Below the pieces are notes generated by a model, which did not search any database, was not told the origin of the DNA, and worked only from the letters and a program-made list of their open reading frames with translations. DNA of 64,000 bases from Ampullaceana balthica (taxonomy: Eukaryota > Mollusca > Gastropoda > Lymnaeidae), in contig CALYLW010000334.1 of assembly GCA_944989445.1 (NCBI GenBank), positions 616,501 to 680,500 on the forward strand. Direction: 5' to 3'. Positions 25,301 to 31,833 of this stretch are shown here, piece after piece. Both the position numbers and the translations under genes were made by a program. Position 1 is the stretch's first letter. Every line of letters starts with the position of its first letter.

Positions 25301-25313
25301 CAGGCGCTGTTAA
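7297..25313 (+). CDS. 13-exon gene for a secreted protein of twelve tandem VWC/pacifastin-like cysteine mini-domains
   Basis: Joined coding exons: 7297-7377, 9901-10020, 10454-10573, 11416-11586, 13508-13624, 14384-14503, 15308-15424, 16120-16239, 18446-18562, 20016-20132, 21778-21891, 23781-23894, 25221-25313. They give a 506-residue protein with no internal stop. Residues 1-20 look like a signal peptide; twelve repeats of 30-57 residues follow. Every intron has GT/AG ends and is phase 0. The consensus repeat is C-x3-G-V, the intron, then Y-x-D-G-x2-V-P-x2-D-C-N-T-C-x-C-x2-G-x3-C-T-x3-C. The second part fits the pacifastin signature; the C1-C2 spacing of about 17 residues is that of VWC domains. 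An extracellular inhibitor, binding or matrix role is plausible from the families, but none is shown. I do not recognise a named orthologue. Confidence 0.85.
7425..8100. repeat. Intron 1 degenerate minisatellite, about 40-nt unit
   Basis: Repeated variants of ataggtcaggtaggt followed by tacaattact. The copies are old and indel-rich. A mariner-type MITE at 7510-7672 interrupts the array. Confidence 0.6.
7510..7672. mobile_element. Mariner-type MITE in intron 1
   Basis: Terminal inverted repeats of about 28 bp begin TTACCGTATTTATCGGCGTA and end as the reverse complement. The termini abut TA, as expected for Tc1/mariner-mobilised elements. About 163 bp and no ORF. Confidence 0.75.
8286..8690 (+). 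mobile_element. Helentron-like non-autonomous element, type 1
   Basis: The 5' end is AAATCCCTTATATTAAC. Near the 3' end lies its inverse ATATAAGGGATTT, then a hairpin AAAAAC-TTT-GTTTTT. This layout (subterminal inverted repeats plus a terminal hairpin) matches Helentron-associated elements. It lies in intron 1. Confidence 0.6.
8699..9205 (+). mobile_element. Helentron-like non-autonomous element, type 2
   Basis: It starts AAATCCTTTATATTA and ends ATAAAGGATTT followed by an AAAAAC/GTTTTT hairpin. It is the single-copy relative of the 490-nt units arrayed at 37.4-40.4 kb and directly follows a type 1 element. Confidence 0.6.
9301..9500 (+). mobile_element. tRNA-derived SINE (family 2)
   Basis: The head has a box A (TGGTCTAAGTGG) and a box B-like GAGATCGAGCCC at tRNA spacing. 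A core with TGTGAACGCTACATCACTTG follows, then a poly-T run. The core resembles that of the other SINE family here. Confidence 0.75.
9901..10020 (+). CDS. Exon 2: mini-domain, type P
   Basis: The exon follows a C-rich polypyrimidine tract and AG at 9899-9900 and ends at donor gtatgt. Its 40 codons hold V-P-V-D-T-C-N-T-C-I-C and end C-E-R-D-G-V, so Cys2-6 of one domain and Cys1 of the next lie in one exon. An in-frame ATG at 9781 lies in the intron and is not the start, because exon 1 has a better start with a signal peptide. Confidence 0.87.
10454..10573 (+). CDS. Exon 3: mini-domain, type S
   Basis: Forty codons between AG at 10452-10453 and gtaagt. It carries V-P-S-R-D-C-N-T-C-T-C and ends C-T-Y-N-G-V. 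The serine after V-P, the threonine in C-T-C and the aromatic-Asn-Gly ending mark the S type, which alternates with P-type exons. Confidence 0.87.
10625..11240. repeat. Intron 3 degenerate minisatellite, about 19-nt unit
   Basis: Diverged copies of gacttaatgcaccattt. They are interrupted at about 10890-11070 by an unrelated GC-richer segment of unknown origin. Confidence 0.55.
11416..11586 (+). CDS. Exon 4: mini-domain, type P, with a Ser/Thr/Pro linker
   Basis: At 57 codons this is the longest repeat exon. After Cys6 (E-K-A-C) comes an insertion of about 17 residues rich in Ser, Thr and Pro, probably an O-glycosylated spacer, before C-Q-K-D-G-L. The donor gtatgt at 11587 is also the first copy of a 23-nt minisatellite. 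Retention of the intron would extend the frame to 12042. Confidence 0.85.
11587..12200. repeat. Intron 4 minisatellite, 23-nt unit, starting at the splice donor
   Basis: About 26 copies of a unit containing GTATGTACGGTCTATGTGG. The first gtatgt is the functional donor of exon 4, so nearly every copy repeats a donor-like sequence. Later copies are more variable. Confidence 0.9.
12452..12975 (+). mobile_element. Non-autonomous Helitron, family 2
   Basis: The 5' end is A|TCAATATACATAATTCCCG. The 3' end has the hairpin CGTCA-TTTT-TGACG and ends in CTAG before T, with no target duplication. It lies in intron 4. Confidence 0.8.
13508..13624 (+). CDS. Exon 5: mini-domain, type S
   Basis: Thirty-nine codons after a TTTTTGTCCAG acceptor and before gtaagt. 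Motifs are V-P-S-G-D-C-N-T-C-T-C, then C-T-K-I-F-C, ending C-T-F-N-G-V. Very similar to exon 7. Confidence 0.87.
13888..14040 (-). mobile_element. LINE 3' end fragment in intron 5
   Basis: Matches the 3' UTR and last codons of the LINE at 35.6 kb: GACGCTCC, TCCTACGCTTATCTATGGTT and CAGGCAACCCATTCCACGCC. Confidence 0.75.
14124..14232. mobile_element. Partial GGGGCCGTCC-type MITE
   Basis: One arm only: TTCGTCCATAAATTACGTCA followed by G-rich runs like the complete copies. The other terminus is missing. Confidence 0.6.
14384..14503 (+). CDS. Exon 6: mini-domain, type P
   Basis: Forty codons from AG at 14382-14383 to the less usual but valid donor gtcagt. Motifs are V-P-V-D-A-C-N-T-C-I-C, C-T-K-I-A-C-P-P-G-S-C and the ending K-K-D-G-V. 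Close to exon 8, so exons 5-6 and 7-8 form matching pairs. Confidence 0.87.
14526..14797 (-). mobile_element. tRNA-derived SINE (family 1), copy 1
   Basis: On the minus strand it has a tRNA-like head with boxes A and B, the core and a tail identical in kind to the LINE 3' end, with a GATAA microsatellite. This copy lies in intron 6 and lacks some central sequence. Confidence 0.85.
14980..15250. repeat. Unclassified repeat with inverted AAATCCGG motifs
   Basis: Repeated GGAATCC, AAATCCGG and CCGGATTT motifs in both orientations. A related piece lies at about 46225-46320. Class unknown. Confidence 0.4.
15308..15424 (+). CDS. Exon 7: mini-domain, type S (too short for simple ORF calling)
   Basis: The acceptor CAG ends at 15307 and the donor gtaagt begins at 15425. 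Thirty-nine codons start L-Y-N-D-G-E and hold V-P-S-G-D-C-N-T-C-T-C, C-T-K-I-A-C and C-T-F-N-G-V. Found by matching exon 5; there is no start codon in the exon. Confidence 0.87.
16120..16239 (+). CDS. Exon 8: mini-domain, type P
   Basis: Forty codons after a TTCCCTCTAG acceptor and before gtgagt. Motifs are V-P-V-D-T-C-N-T-C-I-C, C-T-K-M-A-C-P-T-G-S-C and the ending V-Q-D-G-V. Confidence 0.87.
16240..17365. other. Intron 8 left part; decayed coding remnant of unknown type
   Basis: An 87-codon ORF at 16509-16772, and further broken frames to about 17010, look like a decayed mobile-element coding segment. No family motif could be identified. Confidence 0.3.
17370..18195. repeat. Intron 8 minisatellite, 40-nt unit, about 20 copies
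   Basis: Units contain CTACCGCACTGGGCGACACC and AACCCTGGTGATGCCATGA. Two variants alternate (gagctaccgcac and gacctaccgccc), giving an 80-nt higher-order unit. Confidence 0.93.
18446..18562 (+). CDS. Exon 9: mini-domain, divergent S type
   Basis: Thirty-nine codons between TTTTTTTCTTCAG and gtaagt, starting I-Y-K-N-G-Q. The CNTC motif has become C-N-S-C-G-C, and the end is C-E-K-H-G-R. It lies between introns filled with a 40-nt array and a 24-nt array. Confidence 0.85.
18630..19690. repeat. Intron 9 minisatellite, 24-nt unit, about 44 copies
   Basis: Units read GTGCCACAGGAAGGGGTTGG plus ATAA or ATTA. Blocks of several units are themselves repeated. The period of 24 leaves a 258-codon minus-strand frame open, without coding support. 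Confidence 0.93.
20016..20132 (+). CDS. Exon 10: divergent mini-domain with an extra cysteine
   Basis: Thirty-nine codons after TTTCCCTTTAG. The core reads D-P-C-N-Q-C-C-C, one cysteine more than the other repeats, and C-T becomes C-V. The end is W-T-C-Q-A-N-G-R. The donor gtgggg is weak, so the 3' border is the least certain of the set. Confidence 0.78.
20650..21478. repeat. Intron 10 minisatellite, 17-nt unit
   Basis: About 48 copies of ATCCACGCTACGATCCC with a second variant containing ACTAGCCC. The left edge is degenerate and the right part nearly homogeneous, which suggests growth from the right. Confidence 0.93.
21778..21891 (+). CDS. Exon 11: mini-domain, later subtype
   Basis: Thirty-eight codons between TTGTTTAG and gtgagt. 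Motifs are V-P-S-D-D-C-N-T-C-V-C, C-T-K-K-A-C-W-T-C and the ending R-K-D-G-K. Nearly identical to exon 12, with which it also shares flanking intron sequence. Confidence 0.87.
22025..23680. other. Intron 11 insertion block of uncertain origin
   Basis: It begins with CAGTGGAACCTCTTATAAAG, like a Tigger-type terminus. It contains overlapping ORFs at 22376-22627 and 22497-22751 and a GC-rich patch at 23290-23540. The ORF at 22497 encodes a hydrophobic segment (VMVLVVCAACVSIL) followed by a short Cys-rich tail. I cannot name a family or find a matching right end. Confidence 0.3.
23781..23894 (+). CDS. Exon 12: recent duplicate of exon 11
   Basis: Thirty-eight codons between the same TTGTTTAG acceptor context and gtgaat. 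It differs from exon 11 by six nucleotides and three residues (G to R, N to Q, K to Q). The duplicated block includes about 100 nt of upstream and about 40 nt of downstream intron. Confidence 0.86.
23965..24160. repeat. Intron 12 minisatellite, 15-nt unit
   Basis: About thirteen near-identical copies of ACAACCTAACAACAC. Confidence 0.92.
24204..24683. repeat. Intron 12 A/C-only satellite
   Basis: Mixed 8- to 14-nt units of CAACAACCAAA form a 480-nt plus-strand tract with neither G nor T. It is continuous in style with the 15-nt array to its left. Confidence 0.92.
25221..25313 (+). CDS. Exon 13: terminal basic mini-domain and stop
   Basis: After the acceptor GTCTGCAG come 30 codons and TAA. 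The core is C-Q-R-C-T-C, and the tail Q-I-R-C-V-N-R-R-C is strongly basic. No next-domain Cys1 is present, which fits a C-terminal exon. Confidence 0.85.
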   Translation: MYGNGDVVPSNRCQRCTCQMRQIRCVNRRC

Positions 25314-25393
25314 GTAAAAGAACTCTGGACGAGATATCATCGTGTTATTTGAATCAAGCCTTCTTCTCATAATCATGTACATTCAGTCTTCGC

Positions 25394-25399
25394 ATTAAA
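25394..25399 (+). terminator. Candidate polyadenylation signal of the tandem-domain gene
   Basis: ATTAAA lies about 80 nt after the stop codon. It is the only standard variant close to the stop; the cleavage site is not visible. Confidence 0.4.
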
Positions 25400-25642
25400 A
25401 GAATCAATGAATGACAAACTGAGTGTACAAGTTAGCGCTCTAGATAGAATTGTGAAGCAATTATGCCCAAGAAAGGAGGATGAAGCTAGTTACATTTTAA
25501 GATTTGCCATTTCCCACGGTTCTGTGCACTGTTGTTATTAGGCTTCTTGCTGAGTTTGGGAGAGGAACCGGAGTTTTTTTCATCTTAAGAAAGTCAAGTA
25601 CTACTTAAAAATTTCCTGCCCACAATAATTTGAAGTAAATAT

Positions 25643-25899
25643 GGGGCCGTCCATAAAGTACGTCACGCTATTTTTGACAATTTTTACCCCCCCCCCGGTC
25701 ACAAAGTTTCACAAATCTTGGACCACCCCCCTAAAGTACGTCACACTTTCGAACAAAAAATAATTTTTTATTTAAAATTTTTTAAAATATAAAACACCGT
25801 AACGTCACACATGGCCGGACCCCCTCCCCTGGTCACAAACTGTCACATTTTCTTACACCCCCCCCCCTCTGGAGCGTGATGTACTTTATGGACGGCCCC
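25643..25899. mobile_element. Palindromic MITE with GGGGCCGTCC termini, copy 2
   Basis: Same inverted termini as copy 1, flanked by the 3-bp duplication TAT. It lies between the convergent ends of the tandem-domain gene and gene A. Confidence 0.85.
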
Positions 25900-26290
25900 T
25901 ATGCTGCCAAATTTCGTGGAAATCGATAACATATTTGCTGATCCTATTGTTTTAAACTAATCCATATTACATGTATATCAAATTCGTTTTGAGAAATGTA
26001 AGGCTTCTTTAATATATGAATATATATAGTCATATTTTGAAAAGCTATTTCTAAAACTAATTATCAATGCGTTGCAAATACACGTAGATATGTCATTAAA
26101 ATGATTTTCAATTCATTTTATGAAATGGAAATTTATCTTTAATTTTTTTCCCCATCGGTTGATAATTTATAGTTTTAAATAAAAAAATGTGATAAACTTC
26201 TATTTTTGTCTGTAAAGAAAGCTTCTTTCCGACACGTTCCTTGTTTTGTTGGGTCTTCGTGCTTACTCAACCCTCCTGTCAAATATCTTC
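25900..26290. other. Intergenic sequence, nothing recognised
   Basis: AT-rich spacer between two convergent genes. Confidence 0.5.
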
Positions 26291-26294
26291 CTTA

Positions 26295-26435
26295 CTCCTG
26301 AACGTCATCTATACAGAAGAATTGTGCGTCCTACGCTTACACATGTTTAATGTTTAGTCTTAATTATTTTTTTTTACAATGTGCTTTCGATGTTTATAGC
26401 GTGCTAATTTTCCTCGCAACCCATTCTATGCCAAT
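26295..26435 (-). mobile_element. LINE 3' end fragment
   Basis: Contains TATACAGAAGA, TGCGTCCTACGCTTA and GCAACCCATTCTATGCC in the order seen in the 3' end of the LINE at 35.6 kb. Confidence 0.65.
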
Positions 26436-26831
26436 ATATTTATCCTCATGTCTATCCTAGTGTTATATTTCCTAGTTACATTTAAATGACTTAAGCCTTG
26501 TGTACTGTCAAATTTTTTCTCTTTGTTTTTCTATCCTTGTGATACATTATAAGAATAATAATTCCTTTTTTAAAACTATGCGTACATTTTAGTTCTGTTG
26601 TGTCTGAAGTATGACCAGGAAAATTGTTTTTAAAGCAGTAAACAAGAAAACATTACACGTAGACAACTCTTCTTATTGAGAAATAAAAAAAAATAATAAA
26701 GAAATTTACGCATACAATATGGAATATTTCATTGATATATTTCAATTGAAGGGTCAGTACATTAATGTTATAAAGGAAGTTTCTTTGCTAATATTTTCTT
26801 CTAGACGAAGATTGAAAAATCAAAACTTCTT

Positions 26832-26927
26832 TCACTGACATTGCTTCTGTGAACACACTCGCTCATTCTTTGCACAGTAACATTTGTTGCAGTCTTCTGA
26901 AGGCATACTTTGTCCGTCTTTATATTC
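26832..26927 (-). CDS. Gene A terminal exon: VWC/pacifastin-like half-domain
   Basis: After a CGAAACAG acceptor come 31 codons and TGA. They start E-Y-K-D-G-Q and hold M-P-S-E-D-C-N-K-C-Y-C, then a Cys pair ending Q-C-Q. The phase, size and position match exon 13 of the plus-strand gene, and the exon is intact. It shows a second family member running toward the first gene. Confidence 0.75.
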   Translation of the reverse strand, partial: EYKDGQSMPSEDCNKCYCAKNERVCSQKQCQ

Positions 26928-27236
26928 CTGTTTCGCATGAATCAACACGAAAATGTTATTGATATCTGGTGTTGTTTTTTTTAAAGAGTAGGTTCAATTA
27001 TCGAAAAAATACACATTTTATAAATTAATATTTTGCGAATTCGATGTTGGTCCATGTAAAGGGTTGTAAAATATTAAATCGACCTTTGTCTCGACATGTT
27101 TCTGTATGTCTTCTGCCCTACGAACTTATGCCTCATCCGAGTTAAGGTATTTACATTGAGGCAAGGTACAGTAAAACATAAGCTCTGAGTACTGACACCT
27201 TTTTATTCCACTTGACTTAGAAAACTTATTAAATCA

Positions 27237-27749
27237 CTAGAGATAACCCGCCAAAAATGACGGAATCTTTTTTGGTTCAAACAGCACTATAAAACAAAAT
27301 CAATCGCTGCGCCACCTAACAGCACTACATCCACACAGACAACGGGAATCAATAACATAAGTAACTTATCCTTGTTTGATAAATACGAAATATTAAACTT
27401 GCGGAAATCTACACAAAGTATTTTATAATTATAAATCCTCAAACCCTATTTTTACATCGTTTCCTTTTCAAAAATTCAAATGTAAGCTAAAACAATGACG
27501 TAATTTTTGTTTACAGCGCGTCTTTAATTTATAATTATTTTGCACACCTTTTTGCGCGCCTTCCGATGAATGCCTTGTATTAAAATATAAGCTCAAACTT
27601 TTATAATAAAGGCGAAAAGGAATTTAATGGGTAAGCCCGAAAAAACCCCATCAAGGGAATAAAACAAAATCGATCGCAGCGCCACCTAACAGTATTATAA
27701 GTACATCCATACATACATACATACAGACAACGGGAATTATGTATATTGA
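27237..27749 (-). mobile_element. Non-autonomous Helitron, family 2
   Basis: On the minus strand the 5' end is A|TCAATATACATAATTCCCG and the 3' end is a CCGTCATTTTTGGCGG hairpin, then CTAG before T. It matches the copy at 12.5 kb over its whole length. Confidence 0.8.
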
Positions 27750-28098
27750 TATTTTTTTATTTGAATCAATGACATTACAATAACTTTGTCATTGGAAAAA
27801 AAAAGGGGGGGGGTAAATCCCTGGAATTCAAAGAGGCAATTAAGCAGTGCAGAAAGGTTAACATCCTCGCTTAAAAATATCTACGAGGAACAATCCATTT
27901 TCACCCATCAAATATGATTTTGTGTTCGCGCAAATTGACTCACGTCATTCTCGCCATCGTTACAATAAGACCTCACATCAGGACGGTCAAAGTTAATTTA
28001 ATTTGATGGATTTCCTCTACGGTGTAGAGCAGCGGTTCCCAACCTTTGGGTCACGACGGGTTTTCTGCAAATTTGCTTTATTTTGTAAAAACTTTATT

Positions 28099-28559
28099 TA
28101 AGGTGACCAGACGTACCGATTTAGGCGGGACAGTCCCGATTTCAGACCTCATGTCCCGCTGAACCTTGCTTGTCCCGGCGGGACGCCCATTTGTCCCGGT
28201 TTTTTCAATACTTTAAATAAAATTAGTTTTATTTTGATTTAGGGTACGAATGACTTAATATTTTCTTAAATTTAATTAAATATTCAAAACAATGATATTT
28301 TTTATCAATTTAAATTGCATTATTATTAGCTAAACCAATTGGTGCGTCGATGTCTGTGGTTATTTACATTTTACTCCTTGATACGGCCTTCCCGTGACTT
28401 GTCGGTGATCACGATGCGTAAGGTGACCAGACGTCCCGATTTCAGACTGCATGTCCCGCTAAAGTGACCAGACGTCCCGATTTTTTACTACAGAAACCTG
28501 GGCCACCCCCGTCCGAGGGGCCCCGTCCCGCTTTGCCCCCTGGAAAATCTGGTCACCTT
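28099..28559. mobile_element. MITE nested in the hAT element
   Basis: Termini TAAGGTGACCAG and CTGGTCACCTT are inverted, and ACTTTATT is duplicated on both sides. Internal partial repeats of the terminus (GTGACCAGACGTCCCGATTT) suggest rearrangement. Confidence 0.75.
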
Positions 28560-28618
28560 ACTTTATTGATAAAGACTTATTTAAATTTCATGGGGGTCGC
28601 GGGTCACATTAGTTTAGT

Positions 28619-29285
28619 TTAGTTATTTCCTCTCGGGCCGAAGACGGCACATAGGGCAGAAGTCATGGATTTCCATTTACGACGATCCGTCGCCAATTGT
28701 ATTAGGTCTTGATTATTTCTTATACCAATGGTTGAGCTTTCTCTTTTGATTGTTCTACGTAGGGTTTCCTTTGGTCTTCCTTTGTTTTCTTTTGCCTTTT
28801 GGTGTCCATATGAAGGCCTGACGGGGGAGTCTTCTCTCGTCCATTCGAAGAACATGACCGATATAATTCCAACGTATTCTCCTAATAAAAGGTGACACAT
28901 ATTCTTGGTTGGTTTCTTCTCTTATTGTTTCATTTGATTTAAAATCGCTCCATTTTATATTCAAAATCTTTCGGAGACATTTGTTTTCGAAGGCAACTAA
29001 TTTCTTTTCTATAACTTGAGTGGATTTCCAGCTTTAGCATCCATATGTTAGTACAGGGATTACGCAAGAGTTTTAAGTTTTATATGTTTTCTAAGTGTCT
29101 TTGATCTCCAAAAATTTGTAAGTTTTTTAAAAGCACTTGATGCCAACGCAATTCGATTCATTATCTCTGATGTTGCATCTCCATCAATAAAAGATATGAC
29201 ATTTTGCTTCCTAAGTAAGTAAAGTTGGTTACTTTCTCTATTGTTTGGTCATTAAGTATAATATCATTTGGTTGGTTGGTGAGGT
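28619..29285 (-). pseudogene. Non-LTR retrotransposon ORF2 C-terminal fragment
   Basis: Minus-strand frames read I-L-N-I-K-W-S-D-F, then W-N-Y-I-G-H-V-L-R-M and F-I-W-T-P-K-G-K-R-K, ending near W-K-S-M-T-S-A-L-C. This is the same conserved LINE tail as at 1.9 kb but a different lineage. Frameshifted and 5'-truncated. Confidence 0.75.
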
Positions 29286-29726
29286 CATATGGCTAATATA
29301 AAAAGGGGTTGTCAACCAAAAAAGGTTGGGAAGCACTGGTGTAGAGTACTTTTGGATCTCGCATAACTACTGAGTATCTCAACCAAGGGGATGGACTTTT
29401 TAAAAATATGATTATTAATATGATTGATAATAATAATTAATAATAATTAGTGTTTCGTCAAATAGTTTTAAAATGTATGTAATTTAATTTTATTCTCTGA
29501 ATTTTTTCTGTAATTTTTTTAGTTTGACCTTTTTTTCCGAGCTGTCACACTGTCAGCGTGAAATCTTTTATCAATAACCTCTTATCTTTGTATCACAAAA
29601 GCCGTTCCAACTCGACACAGCTGTTTGCAGTGTATTTTCGTTATAAATCTGTCAAACAACTCACTGGCTTCTTTTTGATTTGAGGAGTTTACAAATATCT
29701 GGCAAAAACACACGCTTTTGGCTTAC

Positions 29727-29815
29727 CTCCCCATCGAAGTCACAGACTTTTCTGTTTGAATCAGGTACACACGCCATCAATTGGCACGTCATGTAACCAT
29801 CTCCACACAAACATG
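29727..29815 (-). pseudogene. Gene A partial exon copy (3' half of a mini-domain)
   Basis: Reads C-L-C-G-D-G-Y-M-T-C-Q-L-M-A-C, then R-K-V-C-D-F-D-G-E and a good donor gtaagc. The first half and acceptor are missing. It lies about 14 nt beyond the donor of the full exon, too close for an intron. Confidence 0.6.
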
Positions 29816-29828
29816 GCTATTGACTTAC

Positions 29829-29963
29829 CACCCCATTGTAGTCACAGACTTTTCTGTTGGAACCAGGTTCACACGCCTTCAATTGGCATATCAAGAAACC
29901 AGCTGCACACACACAGACATTGCTGTAGTCATCTGTCTGAACACGGATGCCATCTTTGTAAGT
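29829..29963 (-). CDS. Gene A mini-domain exon
   Basis: Forty-five codons between a TCAACAG acceptor and gtaagt, phase 0 at both ends. They start T-Y-K-D-G-I and carry N-V-C-V-C and C-Q-L-K-A-C, ending V-C-D-Y-N-G-V. Cys2 of the CNTC motif is replaced by Ser, so one disulfide partner is lost. With the terminal exon it forms a recognisable but possibly decaying gene. Confidence 0.6.
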
Positions 29964-30015
29964 CTGTTGAAATAATTTTAAGGTGTCAAATAAAAAATGT
30001 TAATTATATATATAC

Positions 30016-30331
30016 TAGTGTATCACACGTCAAAAACTGACGGACGTTTTCAAAATAAATATACATCAGATTAACAAATTTAAGTAATGCAGAACTTTTA
30101 TTTATTTTATTTATTTTTATTTGATTCATTTATTATCATATTGAACGATTTTATGCGGAACGTTCGAAAAGTGTTATTTTTGGTGCAGTAATTTGGTGCG
30201 ATGCTTTCTAAAATTAGTAGCACTATAAAACAAAATCGATCGCAGCGCCACCTAACAGCATTACATCCTTATCGCAGCGCCACCTTCCATTACATTACAA
30301 CCATACAGACACCGGGAATTGTGTATATTGA
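30016..30331 (-). mobile_element. Short non-autonomous Helitron, family 2
   Basis: On the minus strand the end CGTCAGTTTTTGACG hairpin then CTAG|T is clear, and the start is A|TCAATATACACAATTCCCG. It is internally deleted relative to the 513-524 nt copies. Confidence 0.72.
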
Positions 30332-30763
30332 TTTTTTTTAAAGTCCCACCCTTAATCTTCACTTACTGTTCTCCTCAGTTAAGCCATAGCTGTAAACGCG
30401 TAAATCATAGAAATATAACAACATTTCTTCGAATTCGGAAACTCACCAATGTAATAGTAGAATTCAGCAAAATATACTAAATTTCAATTCAAAAATTTTT
30501 GCTAGATTTTATTTAAATTATATTATAAAATATTTTAAAAATGATTTTTATTGTCTTCTCTTAGATTTGAACCAACTAACTTCATAGTAGTAGGCAAGCA
30601 TTTAACTTGTTTGACCAAGGCAGATTTCTTTTTATATAAAATGACGTTTTGGTCAAATGGATATAGAGTGACTGCTTTTTAATCCAATGTTAATCGGTTT
30701 TATTTCAGCGGGAAAAAAAATTTGTGAACAATATTAAATTTTAACACAAATATCAGTTTAACA

Positions 30764-31833
30764 TCTTATATATATAATTCTCTTCATGGGACCAAGCGAG
30801 GCCAGCAAGCTGCCATTATGTGCAACCTAGCATGACGAATGACCCTCACTCGGGTCAACTAATCATTGTTGGCAAGCGTGGTGGGATGAAGAAAAAAAAA
30901 GGGGGGGGCGGAGTGGGTGGTAACAAAACGCTTGCGTTCACTTGCATTGTTCCTTCACAGAAACGTGAGATTCGTAGTGTACTGGTTATCACGTCCGCCT
31001 CATACCGGGAGGTCCTGGGTTCAAGCCCCAGCGAAAACATTGGGTTTTTTTTTAATTTTTAAAAATGTCTGTTTGTGCCCGTTCTTTTACCCATTTATTA
31101 CCAACACTAGCTGATCCCACAGCGTAGCATACGCCGCTAATGATTTAGTGAAGGGGGAAGACTTCCTGAAAGACACAGTTGTCAAAATGGGGTGGGTTTG
31201 GGCAAACGACTGTGAGTGAATGAATGAAAGACACCGTTGTCAAAATGGGGTGGGTTTGTGCAAACGACTGTGAGTGAATGAAAAGAAGGAACTCTGGAGA
31301 GACCCGCGGCGTAGCATACGCCGATGACTTGCTCATCATAGACATTGCAAAGAACATTTGGGGGGGGGGTGAGAGTAGAGACACAAAAAAGCAGCGCTAA
31401 GTAAATAAAAAATAGCGAGTAAACGTAAAGATATGCGCACTGATGTTGTTGTTGCCAGCCTACAATTTAATATTAATACTACCATCCCTTCAGCATAAAC
31501 TGTTATTGGCCGACTCTAGCGAGGGTTAGTCATATTTATGGTTGTTAATTGCGTGTTGTTGTTTTCTTTCTTTTTTTTTGGAAACTGATTATCGATTACG
31601 TGACTCCGATTTTAAACCGATTATCGTTTTATAACTGACTTCATAGAAGTTAGGGGTGTACCGAATTTCGCCTGCAAATGTCTCGAAACCAACAATGATT
31701 TGGCAGTCGCAACCGACATTCATTCGCGTTGTTTTGATTTCTTCGTGCTGTAGTTTGTGTCCTTTCTTTCTCCCCTTTCTTTGCATTCTCCATGAGCAAG
31801 TCTGCGGCGTATGCTACGCCACGTGGCGTCTAG
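30764..31833 (+). mobile_element. Non-autonomous Helitron, family 1, first of a tandem pair
   Basis: Starts A|TCTTATATATATAATTCTC and ends in a GCGGCGTA-TGC-TACGCC hairpin, then GTCTAG. A tRNA-Val-like sequence lies near 30967-31047. The next Helitron begins at the following base. Confidence 0.85.
30967..31047 (+). other. tRNA-Val-like sequence inside a Helitron
   Basis: Contains TAGTGTACTGGTTATCACG (D arm, box A) and GGTTCAAGCCC (T arm, box B) at tRNA spacing, as in animal tRNA-Val. The acceptor stem pairs only partly and the anticodon position reads CAT, so it is not a working tRNA gene. Copies recur at about 31990-32070 and 48820-48890. Confidence 0.6.

Larger units (their letters stand above)
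28030..29338. mobile_element. hAT-type transposon, non-autonomous, with target duplication
   Basis: Termini CAGCGGTTCCCAACC and GGTTGGGAAGCACTG are inverted, and the 8-bp GTGTAGAG is present on both sides. It contains a nested MITE (28099-28559) and a LINE fragment but no transposase. Confidence 0.85.

Noticed and set aside
30967..31047. Functional tRNA-Val gene
   Set aside because: The acceptor stem is mismatched, the anticodon position is not a valine anticodon and all copies lie inside Helitrons.
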